Notes under the pieces: model-generated
Told to the model about the DNA's origin: nothing
Databases searched by the model: none
The model's input: only the letters and a program-made list of their open reading frames with translations
Assembly: GCA_937862735.1 (NCBI GenBank)
Contig: CALMDH010000030.1
Span: forward strand, 1 to 64,000
Direction: 5' to 3'
DNA length: 64,000 nt
From: M0108 sp937862735
GTDB lineage: Bacteria; Pseudomonadota; Gammaproteobacteria; Chromatiales; Chromatiaceae
Shown here: positions 8,883 through 17,300 of the stretch, one piece after another
How the letters are laid out: each line of letters opens with the position of its first letter
Position numbering within the stretch: position 1 is the stretch's first letter
Translations under genes and position numbers: made by a program

Positions 8883-9302
8883 ATGAATAAGACAAATCTC
8901 ATCACCCCCTTGGTTGCCGCGCTGCTCCTGGGGGCAGGCGGCGCCTTGGCCCATGACGATGCCTATCTGGACTCGGTGGCGGCACCCAACGGCGGGCAGT
9001 TGCGTATGGCCGGTCCCTACCACTACGAGCTGGTCCTGGCCAAGGAGGGCGGCGAGCCGCAGGAGCGCCCGATCCTGGTCTACGTCACCGACCACGCCGG
9101 GCAGGCGATCCCCACCTTTGGTGCGACCGGCACGGCCACCCTCCTGTCCAGCCAGGGCAGGGTCACGGCCACCCTCGCCCCCGACGGCGATAACCGCATG
9201 AAGGGCACAGCGGCCTATGCGGCGACCCCTGGCATGAAGGCCGTGGTCGGCATCGTGCTGGCCGGCAAGGAGGCAGTACAGGCGCGCTTCACGCCGAAGT
9301 GA
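8883..9302 (+). CDS. Exported conserved protein of copper efflux operons
   Basis: A 139-residue protein with a signal peptide ending at GGALA and a mature start HDDAYLD. It contains APNGGQLRMAGPYHYELV, YVTDHAGQ and TLAPDGDNRMKGTAAY, a beta-rich fold that recurs next to Cus/Czc pumps in proteobacteria. His, Asp and Met residues near the N-terminus could bind metal. It sits between the pump and the ATPase in one transcription unit. Function is not known. Confidence 0.75.
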   Translation: MNKTNLITPLVAALLLGAGGALAHDDAYLDSVAAPNGGQLRMAGPYHYELVLAKEGGEPQERPILVYVTDHAGQAIPTFGATGTATLLSSQGRVTATLAPDGDNRMKGTAAYAATPGMKAVVGIVLAGKEAVQARFTPK

Positions 9303-9374
9303 GGCCGCCTGGCAACGCCGCTGAAAACACGCCGGCGATCTTCACCCGGTCGCCAGCCTTGATGGGGAAATGTC

Positions 9375-11585
9375 ATGAACGATACAGGACATGCCCGCGG
9401 GGCAAATCATCACGAGCATCGGAAGTTCGATCTGGAGCGGGAGCACTATCGGCAACCGGTGACCCCCGCTGCACCGGCCGCCGACGGTACGATTTACACC
9501 TGCCCGATGCATCCGGAGATTCGCCAGCCGACGCCGGGCAACTGCCCCAAATGCGGCATGACCCTGGAGCCGATGCTGCCGGAGGCGGGGGAGGGCGAAA
9601 ACCCCGAACTTGCGGACTTCCGCCACCGTTTCTGGTGGACGCTGCCGCTGACGGTCCTGGTTACCCTGATCGCCATGTCGGGGGGCCTGTTCGATGGCCT
9701 GCTCGGTGCCGCCCGCCCCTGGGTGGAGCTCGCCCTGGGTACGCCCGTCGTTCTGTGGTCGGGCTGGCCTTTCTTCGTGCGCGGCGTGCAGTCGGTAAAG
9801 AACCGCAGTCCGAACATGTGGACCCTGATCGGACTGGGCACGGGCGCGGCCTACCTCTACAGTCTGGTGGCCGTTGTACTGCCCGGCATCTTTCCGCCAT
9901 CCTTCCAAGTGGACGGCCAGTTTGCCCTGTATTTCGAGGCCGCGGCCGTGATCGTCTCGCTCACGCTCCTGGGCCAGGTGCTGGAACTCAAGGCGCGCTC
10001 GGAGACTGGGGCCGCCATCAAGGCGCTGCTCAGGCTGGCGCCGAAGACGGCGCGGCGCATCCGCGCTGACGACAGCGAAGAGGACATCCCCCTGACCCAT
10101 GTGCATCCCGGCGACCGCCTGCGGGTGCGACCGGGCGAGAAGGTCCCGGTCGATGGCGTCGTCTTGGCGGGGAGCAGCGCCGTGGATGAGTCCATGCTGA
10201 CGGGCGAGCCGATCCCGGTGAGCAAGGCTGCCGGCGACAAGTTGATTGGCGCCACCCTCAACACCAGCGGCGCCCTGGTGATGCGGGCCGAGAAGGTCGG
10301 CGCCCAGACGGTGCTCGCCCAGATCGTGGAGATGGTTGCGCAGGCGCAGCGCTCGCACGCCCCCATGCAGCGCATGGCCGACCGTGTGGCAGGCTGGTTC
10401 GTGCTCGGCGTCGTGGCCATCGCGCTCCTGACCTTTTTCGGCTGGGGGTTCTTCGGCCCGCAGCCGAGCTGGGCCTACGGCCTGATCAATGCGGTGGCCG
10501 TGCTGATCATCGCCTGCCCCTGCGCGCTTGGGCTGGCCACGCCCATGTCGATCATGGTCGCCACCGGCAAGGCGGCGACCCATGGCGTGCTGTTCCGCGA
10601 TGCGGCGGCCATCGAGACCCTGCGCAAGGTTGACACCCTCATCGTGGACAAGACCGGCACGCTCACCGCGGGTAGACCTGCCTTTCACGGCGCGGTCGCG
10701 GCTTCTGGCGGGAACGACGCCGAGGTCCTGCGCATGGCCGCCAGCCTCGATCAGGCCAGCGAGCATCCATTGGCGCAGACCATCGTGGCGGAGGCGCGTC
10801 GGCGCCAACTCACGCTCAGTACCCCCGAGGGCTTCGAATCCTCATCGGGCATCGGCGTGCGCGGCGTCGTCGATGGGCGAGATGTCGTGCTCGGCAATAC
10901 CGTGCTGATGGAAGAAAACGGCGTCGATTGGCATGCGTTGGAGCAGCAGGCCGAGACCCTGCGCCAGGAAGGTGCCAGCGTCATGTTCCTCTCCGTTGCC
11001 GGCAAGGCGGTCGGGCTCGTGGCGGTCTCCGATCCCGTCAAGGCGTCGACGCCGGAGGCATTGGATTTGCTCCGGGCCAGCGGCCTGTCCATCATCATGG
11101 CCACCGGCGATGGTGACACCACTGCCCGCGCCGTGGGTCGCAAGCTCGGCATCGATCAAGTCTTTGGCGAGGTCAAACCCAAGGATAAGGACGATCTGGT
11201 GGCCCGGCTCCAGGCGCAGGGACACAGGGTTGCCATGGCCGGCGACGGCATCAACGACGCGCCGGCGCTGGCACGCGCCGACGTCGGCATCGCCATGGGC
11301 ACCGGCACCGACGTTGCCATGAACAGCGCCCAAGTCACGCTCGTGAAAGGGGACCTGCGAGGCATCGCCAGCGCGCGCCGGGTCTCGCTGGCGACCGTGC
11401 GCAACATGCGCCAGAACCTGCTGTTCGCACTCCTCTACAACGCCTTGGGGGTGCCGATCGCGGCCGGGGTGCTCTACCCTCTGACCGGGATGTTGCTATC
11501 CCCCCTGATCGCGGCCTTGGCGATGAGCTTCAGCTCAGTCTCGGTGGTGACCAACGCCTTGCGGTTGCGTCAGGCAACCGTCTGA
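9375..11585 (+). CDS. Copper-exporting P1B-type ATPase (CopA/SilP-like)
   Basis: Inner-membrane Cu(I)/Ag(I) export ATPase of 736 residues. The N-terminus lacks an HMA domain and instead has a His-rich start (HEHRKF) and the heavy-metal-binding motif YTCPMHPEIRQPTPGNCPKCGM (split: CPMHP at 43-47, CPKCGM at 57-62). Eight membrane helices are visible, with C381-P-C383 in the transport site, the TGE loop DESMLTGEPIPV, the phosphorylation site D425-KTGT, and GDGINDAPALARADVG. This architecture is typical of SilP and plasmid copper ATPases. It is the last gene of the copper operon. Confidence 0.93.
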   Translation: MNDTGHARGANHHEHRKFDLEREHYRQPVTPAAPAADGTIYTCPMHPEIRQPTPGNCPKCGMTLEPMLPEAGEGENPELADFRHRFWWTLPLTVLVTLIAMSGGLFDGLLGAARPWVELALGTPVVLWSGWPFFVRGVQSVKNRSPNMWTLIGLGTGAAYLYSLVAVVLPGIFPPSFQVDGQFALYFEAAAVIVSLTLLGQVLELKARSETGAAIKALLRLAPKTARRIRADDSEEDIPLTHVHPGDRLRVRPGEKVPVDGVVLAGSSAVDESMLTGEPIPVSKAAGDKLIGATLNTSGALVMRAEKVGAQTVLAQIVEMVAQAQRSHAPMQRMADRVAGWFVLGVVAIALLTFFGWGFFGPQPSWAYGLINAVAVLIIACPCALGLATPMSIMVATGKAATHGVLFRDAAAIETLRKVDTLIVDKTGTLTAGRPAFHGAVAASGGNDAEVLRMAASLDQASEHPLAQTIVAEARRRQLTLSTPEGFESSSGIGVRGVVDGRDVVLGNTVLMEENGVDWHALEQQAETLRQEGASVMFLSVAGKAVGLVAVSDPVKASTPEALDLLRASGLSIIMATGDGDTTARAVGRKLGIDQVFGEVKPKDKDDLVARLQAQGHRVAMAGDGINDAPALARADVGIAMGTGTDVAMNSAQVTLVKGDLRGIASARRVSLATVRNMRQNLLFALLYNALGVPIAAGVLYPLTGMLLSPLIAALAMSFSSVSVVTNALRLRQATV

Positions 11586-11722
11586 ACTGCGGGAACCATG
11601 CGCAGGAGGCGCAGGCCCAGGATACCCGGAAGAATGGGTCGAGGTCTTTCCTTTTGCCCGAAGGCCCGTACCCTGGACATAGCGGAATTCAGCTTACCGA
11701 AGCCATCGGGATAGGCGGGATA

Positions 11723-11744
11723 GGCCGAGATAGGGAAATCGGCC
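11723..11744. terminator. Stem-loop between the convergent copA-like gene and the toxin gene
   Basis: GGCCGA (11723-11728) pairs with TCGGCC (11739-11744) around a 10-base loop. It lies in the 160-bp gap between two convergent genes, where a bidirectional terminator is expected. No T-run follows, so the call is tentative. Confidence 0.3.
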
Positions 11745-11745
11745 C

Positions 11746-12033
11746 TCAAGTGCGGTCCTTCCAGTAGCCAGGTTGCCGTCTCAGGTGCATGACGGCCAGG
11801 ATCTCAATGCCCGTGCCGTCGCGAAAGATCACGGCATAGGGAAAGGTCTTGAGCTGGCACTTGCGGATGCCGGGCTCGACCTCTCGGTAGATGTGTGGGT
11901 GAAGCTCGATGCGACTCAGTGCCTCTGCGAGGCTGTTCAGGAACCGGCGGGCGAGTTCGAGACGCTTATCGCGGTAGAACTCGGCCGCGGCGTCCGCCTC
12001 AGCCAGGGCGTCAGGATGCCAGCGGGCTGTCAC
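11746..12033 (-). CDS. RelE/ParE-family toxin
   Basis: A 95-residue protein starting with GTG at 12033, overlapping the antitoxin stop (GTGA). It shows the RelE/ParE fold signature: WHPDALAEADAAAEFYRDK, then RELxLHPHIYREVEPGIRKCQLKTFPYAVIFR and a C-terminal IEILAVMHLRRQPGYW. This subfamily is usually paired with an Unstab_antitox (PF09720) protein, as here. It probably inhibits translation or gyrase; the sequence does not decide which. Confidence 0.85.
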   Translation of the reverse strand: MTARWHPDALAEADAAAEFYRDKRLELARRFLNSLAEALSRIELHPHIYREVEPGIRKCQLKTFPYAVIFRDGTGIEILAVMHLRRQPGYWKDRT

Positions 12034-12263
12034 TGCCCGTACTTCGCCCGCAGTCCGGCCAGGGCTTGGTCTCCGGGGATCATAGTCACGGCCCCGCCGT
12101 CGATCTCCGCACAGCGACGCCGGATCTCGGTGCGCCAAGCCTCCGAGACCTCGAAATCGGGGCCCAGGTCCAGGCTCTCTAGCAGGGTCTCGGCGACCAG
12201 TGCCCGCGCGCTGGGGTCGAGCTGCATGGCGTCGTTGATGATCTTCTGCGTGCTCGTCTTCAT
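12030..12263 (-). CDS. Addiction module antitoxin (PF09720 type)
   Basis: A 77-residue protein: MKTSTQKIINDAMQLDPSARALVAETLLESLD followed by AWRTEIRRRCAEIDGGAVTMIPGDQALAGLR. This is the short-lived antitoxin family often annotated as putative addiction module component. It is transcribed before its toxin, with a 4-base overlap. ATG 12263 fits the family start; the longer upstream frame does not. Confidence 0.85.
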   Translation of the reverse strand: MKTSTQKIINDAMQLDPSARALVAETLLESLDLGPDFEVSEAWRTEIRRRCAEIDGGAVTMIPGDQALAGLRAKYGQ

Positions 12264-12331
12264 CGCTGGGTTCTCTGTTGGATATCGGCGTCGGATCGGA
12301 TCGTGTCGGCCAATTATGCCGCACCACGGCG

Positions 12332-12381
12332 GTTGGGGCGGCGCCCATCGCCCGGCGGGTCGGTCAAACCGCCGCCCCAAC
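12332..12381. repeat. Inverted repeat between resolvase and antitoxin genes
   Basis: GTTGGGGCGGCG (12332-12343) is exactly inverted at 12370-12381, with a 26-base spacer. On the minus strand it lies downstream of the resolvase and upstream of the antitoxin. It could be a terminator or a relic of a mobile element end; no T-run is present. Confidence 0.4.
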
Positions 12382-12482
12382 TGTTACCTGACATCGCCTA
12401 GACCGAGGGCTTCCGCCAGTTCTCTGGTTTCGATGGTGCGGACGAAACTGTCGCACAGGTCATGCGACAAATTCCCTGGGGG

Positions 12483-13097
12483 TCAACCTCCGCCAAGCAG
12501 CTTCGCCCCGTCCGGCCGCAGTTCCCCCTTTGGCGACACATGCCGGTACAGGGTTTGCCGGGTCACGCCCAGCTCTTTGCACAGGTCGCCGACCTTGGTC
12601 TCGGGCTGCCCCATCGAGGCCATGGCCAGCCGCAGCTTGGCAGCGGTCATCTTGAACGGCCGTCCGCCCTTTCTGCCGCGAGCACGCGCCGAGGCCAACC
12701 CGGCAATCGTCCGCTCCGCGATAAGCTCGCGCTCGAACTCGGCCAGGGCGGCGAAGATCCCGAAGACCAGCTTGCCGGCGGCCGTGGTGGTGTCGATGGC
12801 GGCGCCGTGACCGGTGAGCACCTTCAGGCCCACGCCGCGGGCTGTCAGGTCGTGGACCGTGTTGACCAGGTGGCGCAGGTCGCGGCCCAGGCGGTCCAGC
12901 TTCCACAGGACCAGGGTGTCGCCCTCGCGCAGCGCCTTGATGCAGGCCGCCAACCCGGGGCGGTCTTCCCGTCGCCCCGAGGCCCGATCCTCGTAGAGGT
13001 GCGCCGGCGCCACCCCGGCGGCGATCAGTGCGTCGCGTTGCAGGTCGGTGGCTTGGGAGCCGTCCGCTTTCGAGACCCGCATGTAGCCCAGGAGCAT
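12483..13097 (-). CDS. Serine recombinase / resolvase (Tn3-type)
   Basis: A 204-residue site-specific recombinase. It starts MLLGYMRVSKADGSQATDLQ with the catalytic Ser in YMRVS, continues with YEDRASGRREDRPGL, LVLWKLDRLGRD and the E-helix FGIFAALAEFERELIAERT, and ends in a helix-turn-helix (VGDLCKELGVTRQTLYRHV). ATG 13097 is the family start. No transposase is near, so it may serve plasmid multimer resolution or be a relic of a Tn3-like element. The start-proximal DNA holds a candidate res site. Confidence 0.92.
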   Translation of the reverse strand: MLLGYMRVSKADGSQATDLQRDALIAAGVAPAHLYEDRASGRREDRPGLAACIKALREGDTLVLWKLDRLGRDLRHLVNTVHDLTARGVGLKVLTGHGAAIDTTTAAGKLVFGIFAALAEFERELIAERTIAGLASARARGRKGGRPFKMTAAKLRLAMASMGQPETKVGDLCKELGVTRQTLYRHVSPKGELRPDGAKLLGGG

Positions 13098-13106
13098 GTT
13101 TTCACC

Positions 13107-13228
13107 TGTCACATAAACAGTCGATTGGGTGACAATGTGGCCAACTCCTGGCTGGCCCCGGAAAAATGTCACTTAACACGTCATATATAGTAAGGCATAC
13201 AAATGGCTGTCTTCTTAGTAATGTGACA
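13107..13228. promoter_or_regulatory. Candidate res site upstream of the resolvase
   Basis: Four copies of a TGTCAC/GTGACA hexamer lie just upstream of the resolvase start: 13107-13112, inverted at 13129-13134 (28 bp outer span, the usual size of a resolvase subsite), then 13167-13172 and inverted at 13223-13228. The region is AT-rich compared with the flanks. Position and symmetry fit a res site plus promoter; no binding data. Confidence 0.45.
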
Positions 13229-13319
13229 AACGCGCCACCGGAAGGCGACCAAAGGTGCCTATGGAGACAAGTGCAGGTAGCAATTGACGAAAGCCGGCAT
13301 TGTGGAACATGCTCCGGGC

Positions 13320-13943
13320 ATGGACACAACCCAACAATCCATCCTTGATCTTGCGCGGACCCGCGGGCTGCTGCGTCCCCTGGATCTGACCGCCCACGGG
13401 CTGCCCCGGGTCTCGCTGACGCGGCTGGTCCGTCAGGGCCGACTCGCACGGGTCGGGCGCGGGCTCTACGCCCTCCCGGATCGCGAGGTGTCTGAGCACG
13501 CCGCCCTGGCCGAGGTCGCACGCATGGTCCCCCGAGCCGTGGTCTGCCTGCTTTCGGCCCTGCGCTTCCACGACATCACGACCCAGGCCCCCTTCGAGGT
13601 CTGGCTCGCCATCCCGAACAAGGCCCGCCCCCCGCGCCTGGCCAGCCTGCATCTCTCTGGTCCGCTGCGCATCGTGCGGTTCTCCGAAGCCGGCCTGACC
13701 GAGGGTGTCGAGGAGCGCCTGATCGACGGGGTGCCGGTGCGCATCACCGGGGTGGCGAGGACCGTGGCGGACTGCTTCAAGTACCGCAACAAGATTGGGC
13801 TGGACGTGGCCCTAGAGGCGTTGAAGGATGTTCTGGGCCGGGATGGCCAGGGGCGCCGGGCGGGCATCGACCAGATCTGGCGCTACGCCCAGCTCGGCCG
13901 GGTCGCCAACGTCATGCGCCCTTACCTGGAGGCCCTGACGTGA
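13320..13943 (+). CDS. AbiEi-family type IV antitoxin, apparently orphan
   Basis: A 207-residue protein with an N-terminal winged helix (ILDLARTRGLLRPLDLTAHGLPRVSLTRLVRQGRLARVGRGLYAL) and the C-terminal AbiEi domain (TVADCFKYRNKIGLDVALEALKD). AbiEi proteins repress the abiE operon and neutralise the AbiEii nucleotidyltransferase. Here the expected AbiEii gene is missing: only a degraded start is recognisable after the stop. ATG 13320 is chosen from the family start; an upstream start at 13284 is possible. Confidence 0.85.
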   Translation: MDTTQQSILDLARTRGLLRPLDLTAHGLPRVSLTRLVRQGRLARVGRGLYALPDREVSEHAALAEVARMVPRAVVCLLSALRFHDITTQAPFEVWLAIPNKARPPRLASLHLSGPLRIVRFSEAGLTEGVEERLIDGVPVRITGVARTVADCFKYRNKIGLDVALEALKDVLGRDGQGRRAGIDQIWRYAQLGRVANVMRPYLEALT

Positions 13944-14039
13944 CCGGACCTGGCCGCGGTGGCTCGTCACCAGGATCAAGAGGGCGGTCCGTCTGATCAT
14001 TCCCGATGCGGTACCCTGCATCATAGAGTCGAACCATAG
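13940..14039 (+). pseudogene. Vestige of an AbiEii toxin start
   Basis: Directly at the AbiEi stop (GTGA overlap, as is common for abiE pairs) a short reading with DLAAVARHQDQ resembles the family N-terminus (NLAASVRQRL). It is out of frame with the GTG and stops by 14033. The rest of the toxin is gone. This is a weak call based on about 12 residues. Confidence 0.3.
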
Positions 14040-14059
14040 GCGGACACTGAGGGCAGAAA

Positions 14060-14311
14060 ATGCACGAAGACCCCTTGTTACAACGCATTACGGTCAATCC
14101 GGGTATCTTCGGCGGCAAGCCGATCATCCGCGGCCGGCGGCTGGCGGTGGAGCATGTGTTGGGGATGCTCGCAGCGGGCGACACCGCCGACACCTTGCTG
14201 GAGGGCTATCCCTGGCTGGAACTGGAGGACATCCTCGCCTGCCTGGCCTATGCCCATCGGCTGGTCGAGCATGAGCGGGTCGAGCCCTTGATCATCGATG
14301 CGGCGGCATGA
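14060..14311 (+). CDS. DUF433 protein, probable antitoxin
   Basis: An 83-residue protein: LLQRITVNPGIFGGKPIIRGRRLAVEHVLGMLAAGDT, then LLEGYPWLELEDILACLAYA. This is the DUF433 (VapB45-like) fold with a helix-turn-helix. It overlaps the following PIN-like gene by four bases (ATGA), the usual layout for a VapBC-like pair in which DUF433 is the antitoxin. Confidence 0.88.
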   Translation: MHEDPLLQRITVNPGIFGGKPIIRGRRLAVEHVLGMLAAGDTADTLLEGYPWLELEDILACLAYAHRLVEHERVEPLIIDAAA

Positions 14312-14658
14312 AGCTCCTGCTGGACACCTGTGTCTGGGGTGGGGCCGCCGCAACCCTGACCGCAGCCGGGCACGACGTGCGCTGGATGGGCGAGACGCCG
14401 CCGGACCCGGGTGACACGGCGGTCTTAGGTCTCGCCTTTGACGAGAGCCGCGTGTTGATCACGCTCGACAAGGATTTCGGCGAATTGGCCATCGTCTACG
14501 GCAAGCCCCACTGCGGGATCATCCGGTTGGTGGACCTCCCGGCCCATCAGCAAGGGAGCTACTGCGTCACCGTCTTGGAGCGGTTCGTAGACGAACTGAC
14601 TCGTGGCGCCATCCTGACGGTTACTTCACAGCGGGTACGGATTCGCCCCGCGGATTGA
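14308..14658 (+). CDS. DUF5615 PIN-like protein, probable toxin
   Basis: A 116-residue protein beginning MKLLLDTCVWGGAAATLTAAGHDVRW with PIN-type acidic residues: D6 in LLLDTC, E46-type residues in FDESRVLITLDKDFGELA. DUF5615 proteins belong to the PIN-like nuclease clan and are paired with DUF433 partners. In many members the N-terminal motif is DxxL; here DTCVWGG departs somewhat. RNase activity is inferred from the family. Confidence 0.82.
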   Translation: MKLLLDTCVWGGAAATLTAAGHDVRWMGETPPDPGDTAVLGLAFDESRVLITLDKDFGELAIVYGKPHCGIIRLVDLPAHQQGSYCVTVLERFVDELTRGAILTVTSQRVRIRPAD

Positions 14659-14771
14659 AAAGACCGCCGGTCCCAGGCAACCATCGAGCCCCGATCCAGG
14701 ACCGCAACGCGGCGCAACCCAGCCGTTCGCCGTCGCCGGGGAAAGCCTCTCATTTTGGACAGGAACCTTCC

Positions 14772-17300
14772 TTGTCAGCCATCGACGATCTGATTGCCCG
14801 AGTCCAAGAACCCTCGCTGCGCGAGCAGTTCAAGCGCGAGTGGGCCGAGGCTCAGAAGACCAGGAAGTTCGGCCTGGTCTTCGACCGCCACCTGCCGGAA
14901 TTGGTGCCGATCCCGAAGGCCCGACCGCGGCGCGATGACCTGGTGGCCCGCAAGGGCGGCTCCCTGACGGATCTCTGGCGGGTGCGCCGGGTGAGCGGCG
15001 GCATGGCCCACTGCGTTCGGCCCGAGGGCACCCCGGGCGCTGGCGACCCCTGGGACTGGCCGCTGGACGAGTTGGTGGTCGTGCGCCAGTTCGGCGAGCC
15101 GATCTTCCCCGCCTTGGTGCCGATGGATCAGGTCCAAAACGGCCCGGCGGATGCCCCTTGGCATTGCCTGATCGAGGCGGACAACTTCCACGCCCTGCAA
15201 CTGCTGGCCTATCTCTACGCCGGCAAGGTGGACTGCATCTACATCGACCCGCCTTACAACACCGGGGCGCGGGATTGGAAGTACAACAACGACTACGTGG
15301 ATGGCAACGACTCCTGGCGGCACTCGAAGTGGCTGTCGTTCATGGAGAAGCGGTTGCGGTTGGCGAAACGATTGTTAAACCCAGCAACGGGTGTGCTAAT
15401 CGTTACTATTGACGAGCACGAAGTTCATCATCTGGGAATGCTGCTTGAGAGGGAGTTTCCCGAGGCATACCGGCAAATGGTGACCGTCGTCATTAACCCG
15501 AAAGGCGTAACCCAGGGACGTTTCTCCAGAGTTGAGGAATATGCATTGTTCTGTTTCGCTCCCCAAGCCTTCGTTAAGAGCTTGGGCGACGACCTGCTTT
15601 CTGCTGTTGAGCGCAGGTCCAGCAACGCGCCTCGCTGGAAGGGGTTATTGCGATCTGGTACGAATGCTCGCCGCCGAGACCGCCACAAGATGTTCTTCCC
15701 CGTTCTGATCGATCAGGATCGCCAGGCGGTCATAGGCGCCGGTGACTACCTGCCGCTCGGCCAAGACCCAGACATCGATGCAAGAATAGATGGGTATATC
15801 GCCGCCTGGCCCGTCAGAACCGATGGAACATTCGGTAATTGGGGAGTTGGTCCAGAGTCGCTCCGAGATTTGATTGCGCAGGGATATGTAGCTCTCGGAA
15901 GATATGACGCGAATCGTAAGACATGGGGTATCTCTTATCTGAGCCGTAAGCTTCAGCTTCAGATAAAGACTGGGGCAATCCAGGTCGTCGAATTCGATGA
16001 GAAACGTAATGTTGTAAAGGTTGAATATGCCGAAGAGCGGGAACGCCAGATCAAAGCGGTTTGGCATCGCAGTACCCATGATGCTGGTGCTTATGGCGCG
16101 GACATTCTCAGGGCGGTTTTGGGTGAGGGTCGCAAGTTCTCTTTCCCGAAGTCCCTTTATGCTACGCGGGACGCGGTGGCTTCCGTGGTGCGTGATCTTC
16201 CCAAAGCCGTCATCGTAGATTTCTTTGCCGGAAGCGGCACGACACTCAATGCTGTCAATCTGCTGAACGCCACCGATGGCGGTTATCGTCATTGCATTCT
16301 GGTCACGAACAACGAGGTCTCTGGAGAAGGCGCTGATAGCCTGCGGGGCCTAGGTCTCACGCCTGGCGACAACGAATGGGAACAGCTTGGCATCTGCCGC
16401 TCCGTGACCTGGCCACGTTCCAAATTCACGATCCTCGGAAAGCGCGACGATGGGACCCGGCTTCCCGGCGACTACCTGACTGGTAGGACGGTGGAGCGTC
16501 AGCGCCTACGTCGCGTGACCCAGATCGGCTTCGTCGATCCTGGCGCGCTCGACCGGTCCGTGACGAAGAAGCAGCTCGTCGCCCTCATCGAAGGGTTACC
16601 ACAAACCCTGGTCACGGACCCCTGTCCCTTCATCGTGTCGGCCGACCACAAGGCCAGCGTGTTGTTCGACGAGGGGGCGGGCAAAGACTGGCTCGCGGCC
16701 CTGGACGGGCAGGACCACATCACCGACCTGTATATCGTGACCAAGGGCAAGGTCCGGTTCGACACCTTGAGGGATGAAGTCCATGCGCTGCTGGGTCCGG
16801 TCCTGGTCCCGGAGGAGGAGACGCGCCCCCTGGCCGATGGCTTCGCGGCGAATCTGGCCTACTTCCGGCTTGAGTTCCTGGACAAGGACCGCGTGGCCTT
16901 GAAACGGGCCTTCCGCGAGATTTTGCCGCTCCTATGGCTCAAGGCCGGGGCCATCGGGCCCCGGCCGGAGCTTCCACCTAAGCGGGATCAGGCAGAGGCA
17001 GAGCCGACCTTCTTCGCCCCGCCCGACAACCCGTTTGCGGTCCTGCTGGATGAGGGTAGCCTCAAGGCCCTGTTGGCCGCACTGGCCGACCGGTCGGGTC
17101 TGCGGTGTGTCTTCATCGTCACCGACTCCGGGGATGCCTTCAAGGAGATGGCGGCCGAGGTGACCGAGGCGCTGGGGCCGAAAAGCCCGGCGCTAACGAC
17201 GGTGCAGCTCTACCGGGATTACCTGGAAAACTTCCTGATCAACACGGACAGAATCGGGGCGGATAGGCCAGACGCCGGGAACCAGGGGGGTACAAGATGA
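14772..17300 (+). CDS. Type III restriction-modification methyltransferase (Mod)
   Basis: Adenine-specific DNA methyltransferase of about 842 residues that also gives sequence specificity to the Res partner. Motif IV DPPY is at 159-162 (CIYIDPPYNTG) and motif I DFFAGSGTT at 483-491, the beta-class order with the target-recognition region between them. TTG 14772 is preferred: it follows AGGAA and starts SAIDDLIARVQEPSLREQ; TTG 14655 overlapping the upstream stop is possible. The stretch from about 15365 to 16330, exactly between motifs IV and I, is clearly more AT-rich than both ends, which points to replacement of the specificity module. The stop overlaps res (ATGA). Confidence 0.92.
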   Translation: MSAIDDLIARVQEPSLREQFKREWAEAQKTRKFGLVFDRHLPELVPIPKARPRRDDLVARKGGSLTDLWRVRRVSGGMAHCVRPEGTPGAGDPWDWPLDELVVVRQFGEPIFPALVPMDQVQNGPADAPWHCLIEADNFHALQLLAYLYAGKVDCIYIDPPYNTGARDWKYNNDYVDGNDSWRHSKWLSFMEKRLRLAKRLLNPATGVLIVTIDEHEVHHLGMLLEREFPEAYRQMVTVVINPKGVTQGRFSRVEEYALFCFAPQAFVKSLGDDLLSAVERRSSNAPRWKGLLRSGTNARRRDRHKMFFPVLIDQDRQAVIGAGDYLPLGQDPDIDARIDGYIAAWPVRTDGTFGNWGVGPESLRDLIAQGYVALGRYDANRKTWGISYLSRKLQLQIKTGAIQVVEFDEKRNVVKVEYAEERERQIKAVWHRSTHDAGAYGADILRAVLGEGRKFSFPKSLYATRDAVASVVRDLPKAVIVDFFAGSGTTLNAVNLLNATDGGYRHCILVTNNEVSGEGADSLRGLGLTPGDNEWEQLGICRSVTWPRSKFTILGKRDDGTRLPGDYLTGRTVERQRLRRVTQIGFVDPGALDRSVTKKQLVALIEGLPQTLVTDPCPFIVSADHKASVLFDEGAGKDWLAALDGQDHITDLYIVTKGKVRFDTLRDEVHALLGPVLVPEEETRPLADGFAANLAYFRLEFLDKDRVALKRAFREILPLLWLKAGAIGPRPELPPKRDQAEAEPTFFAPPDNPFAVLLDEGSLKALLAALADRSGLRCVFIVTDSGDAFKEMAAEVTEALGPKSPALTTVQLYRDYLENFLINTDRIGADRPDAGNQGGTR

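Noticed and set aside
12483..13097. Complete Tn3-family transposon
   Set aside because: No TnpA and no 38-bp terminal repeats seen; only the resolvase and a candidate res site are present.
14655..14771. TTG start of mod overlapping the PIN-like gene stop
   Set aside because: The 39 extra residues are low in similarity to Mod starts, and TTG 14772 has a better ribosome site; kept only as an alternative.
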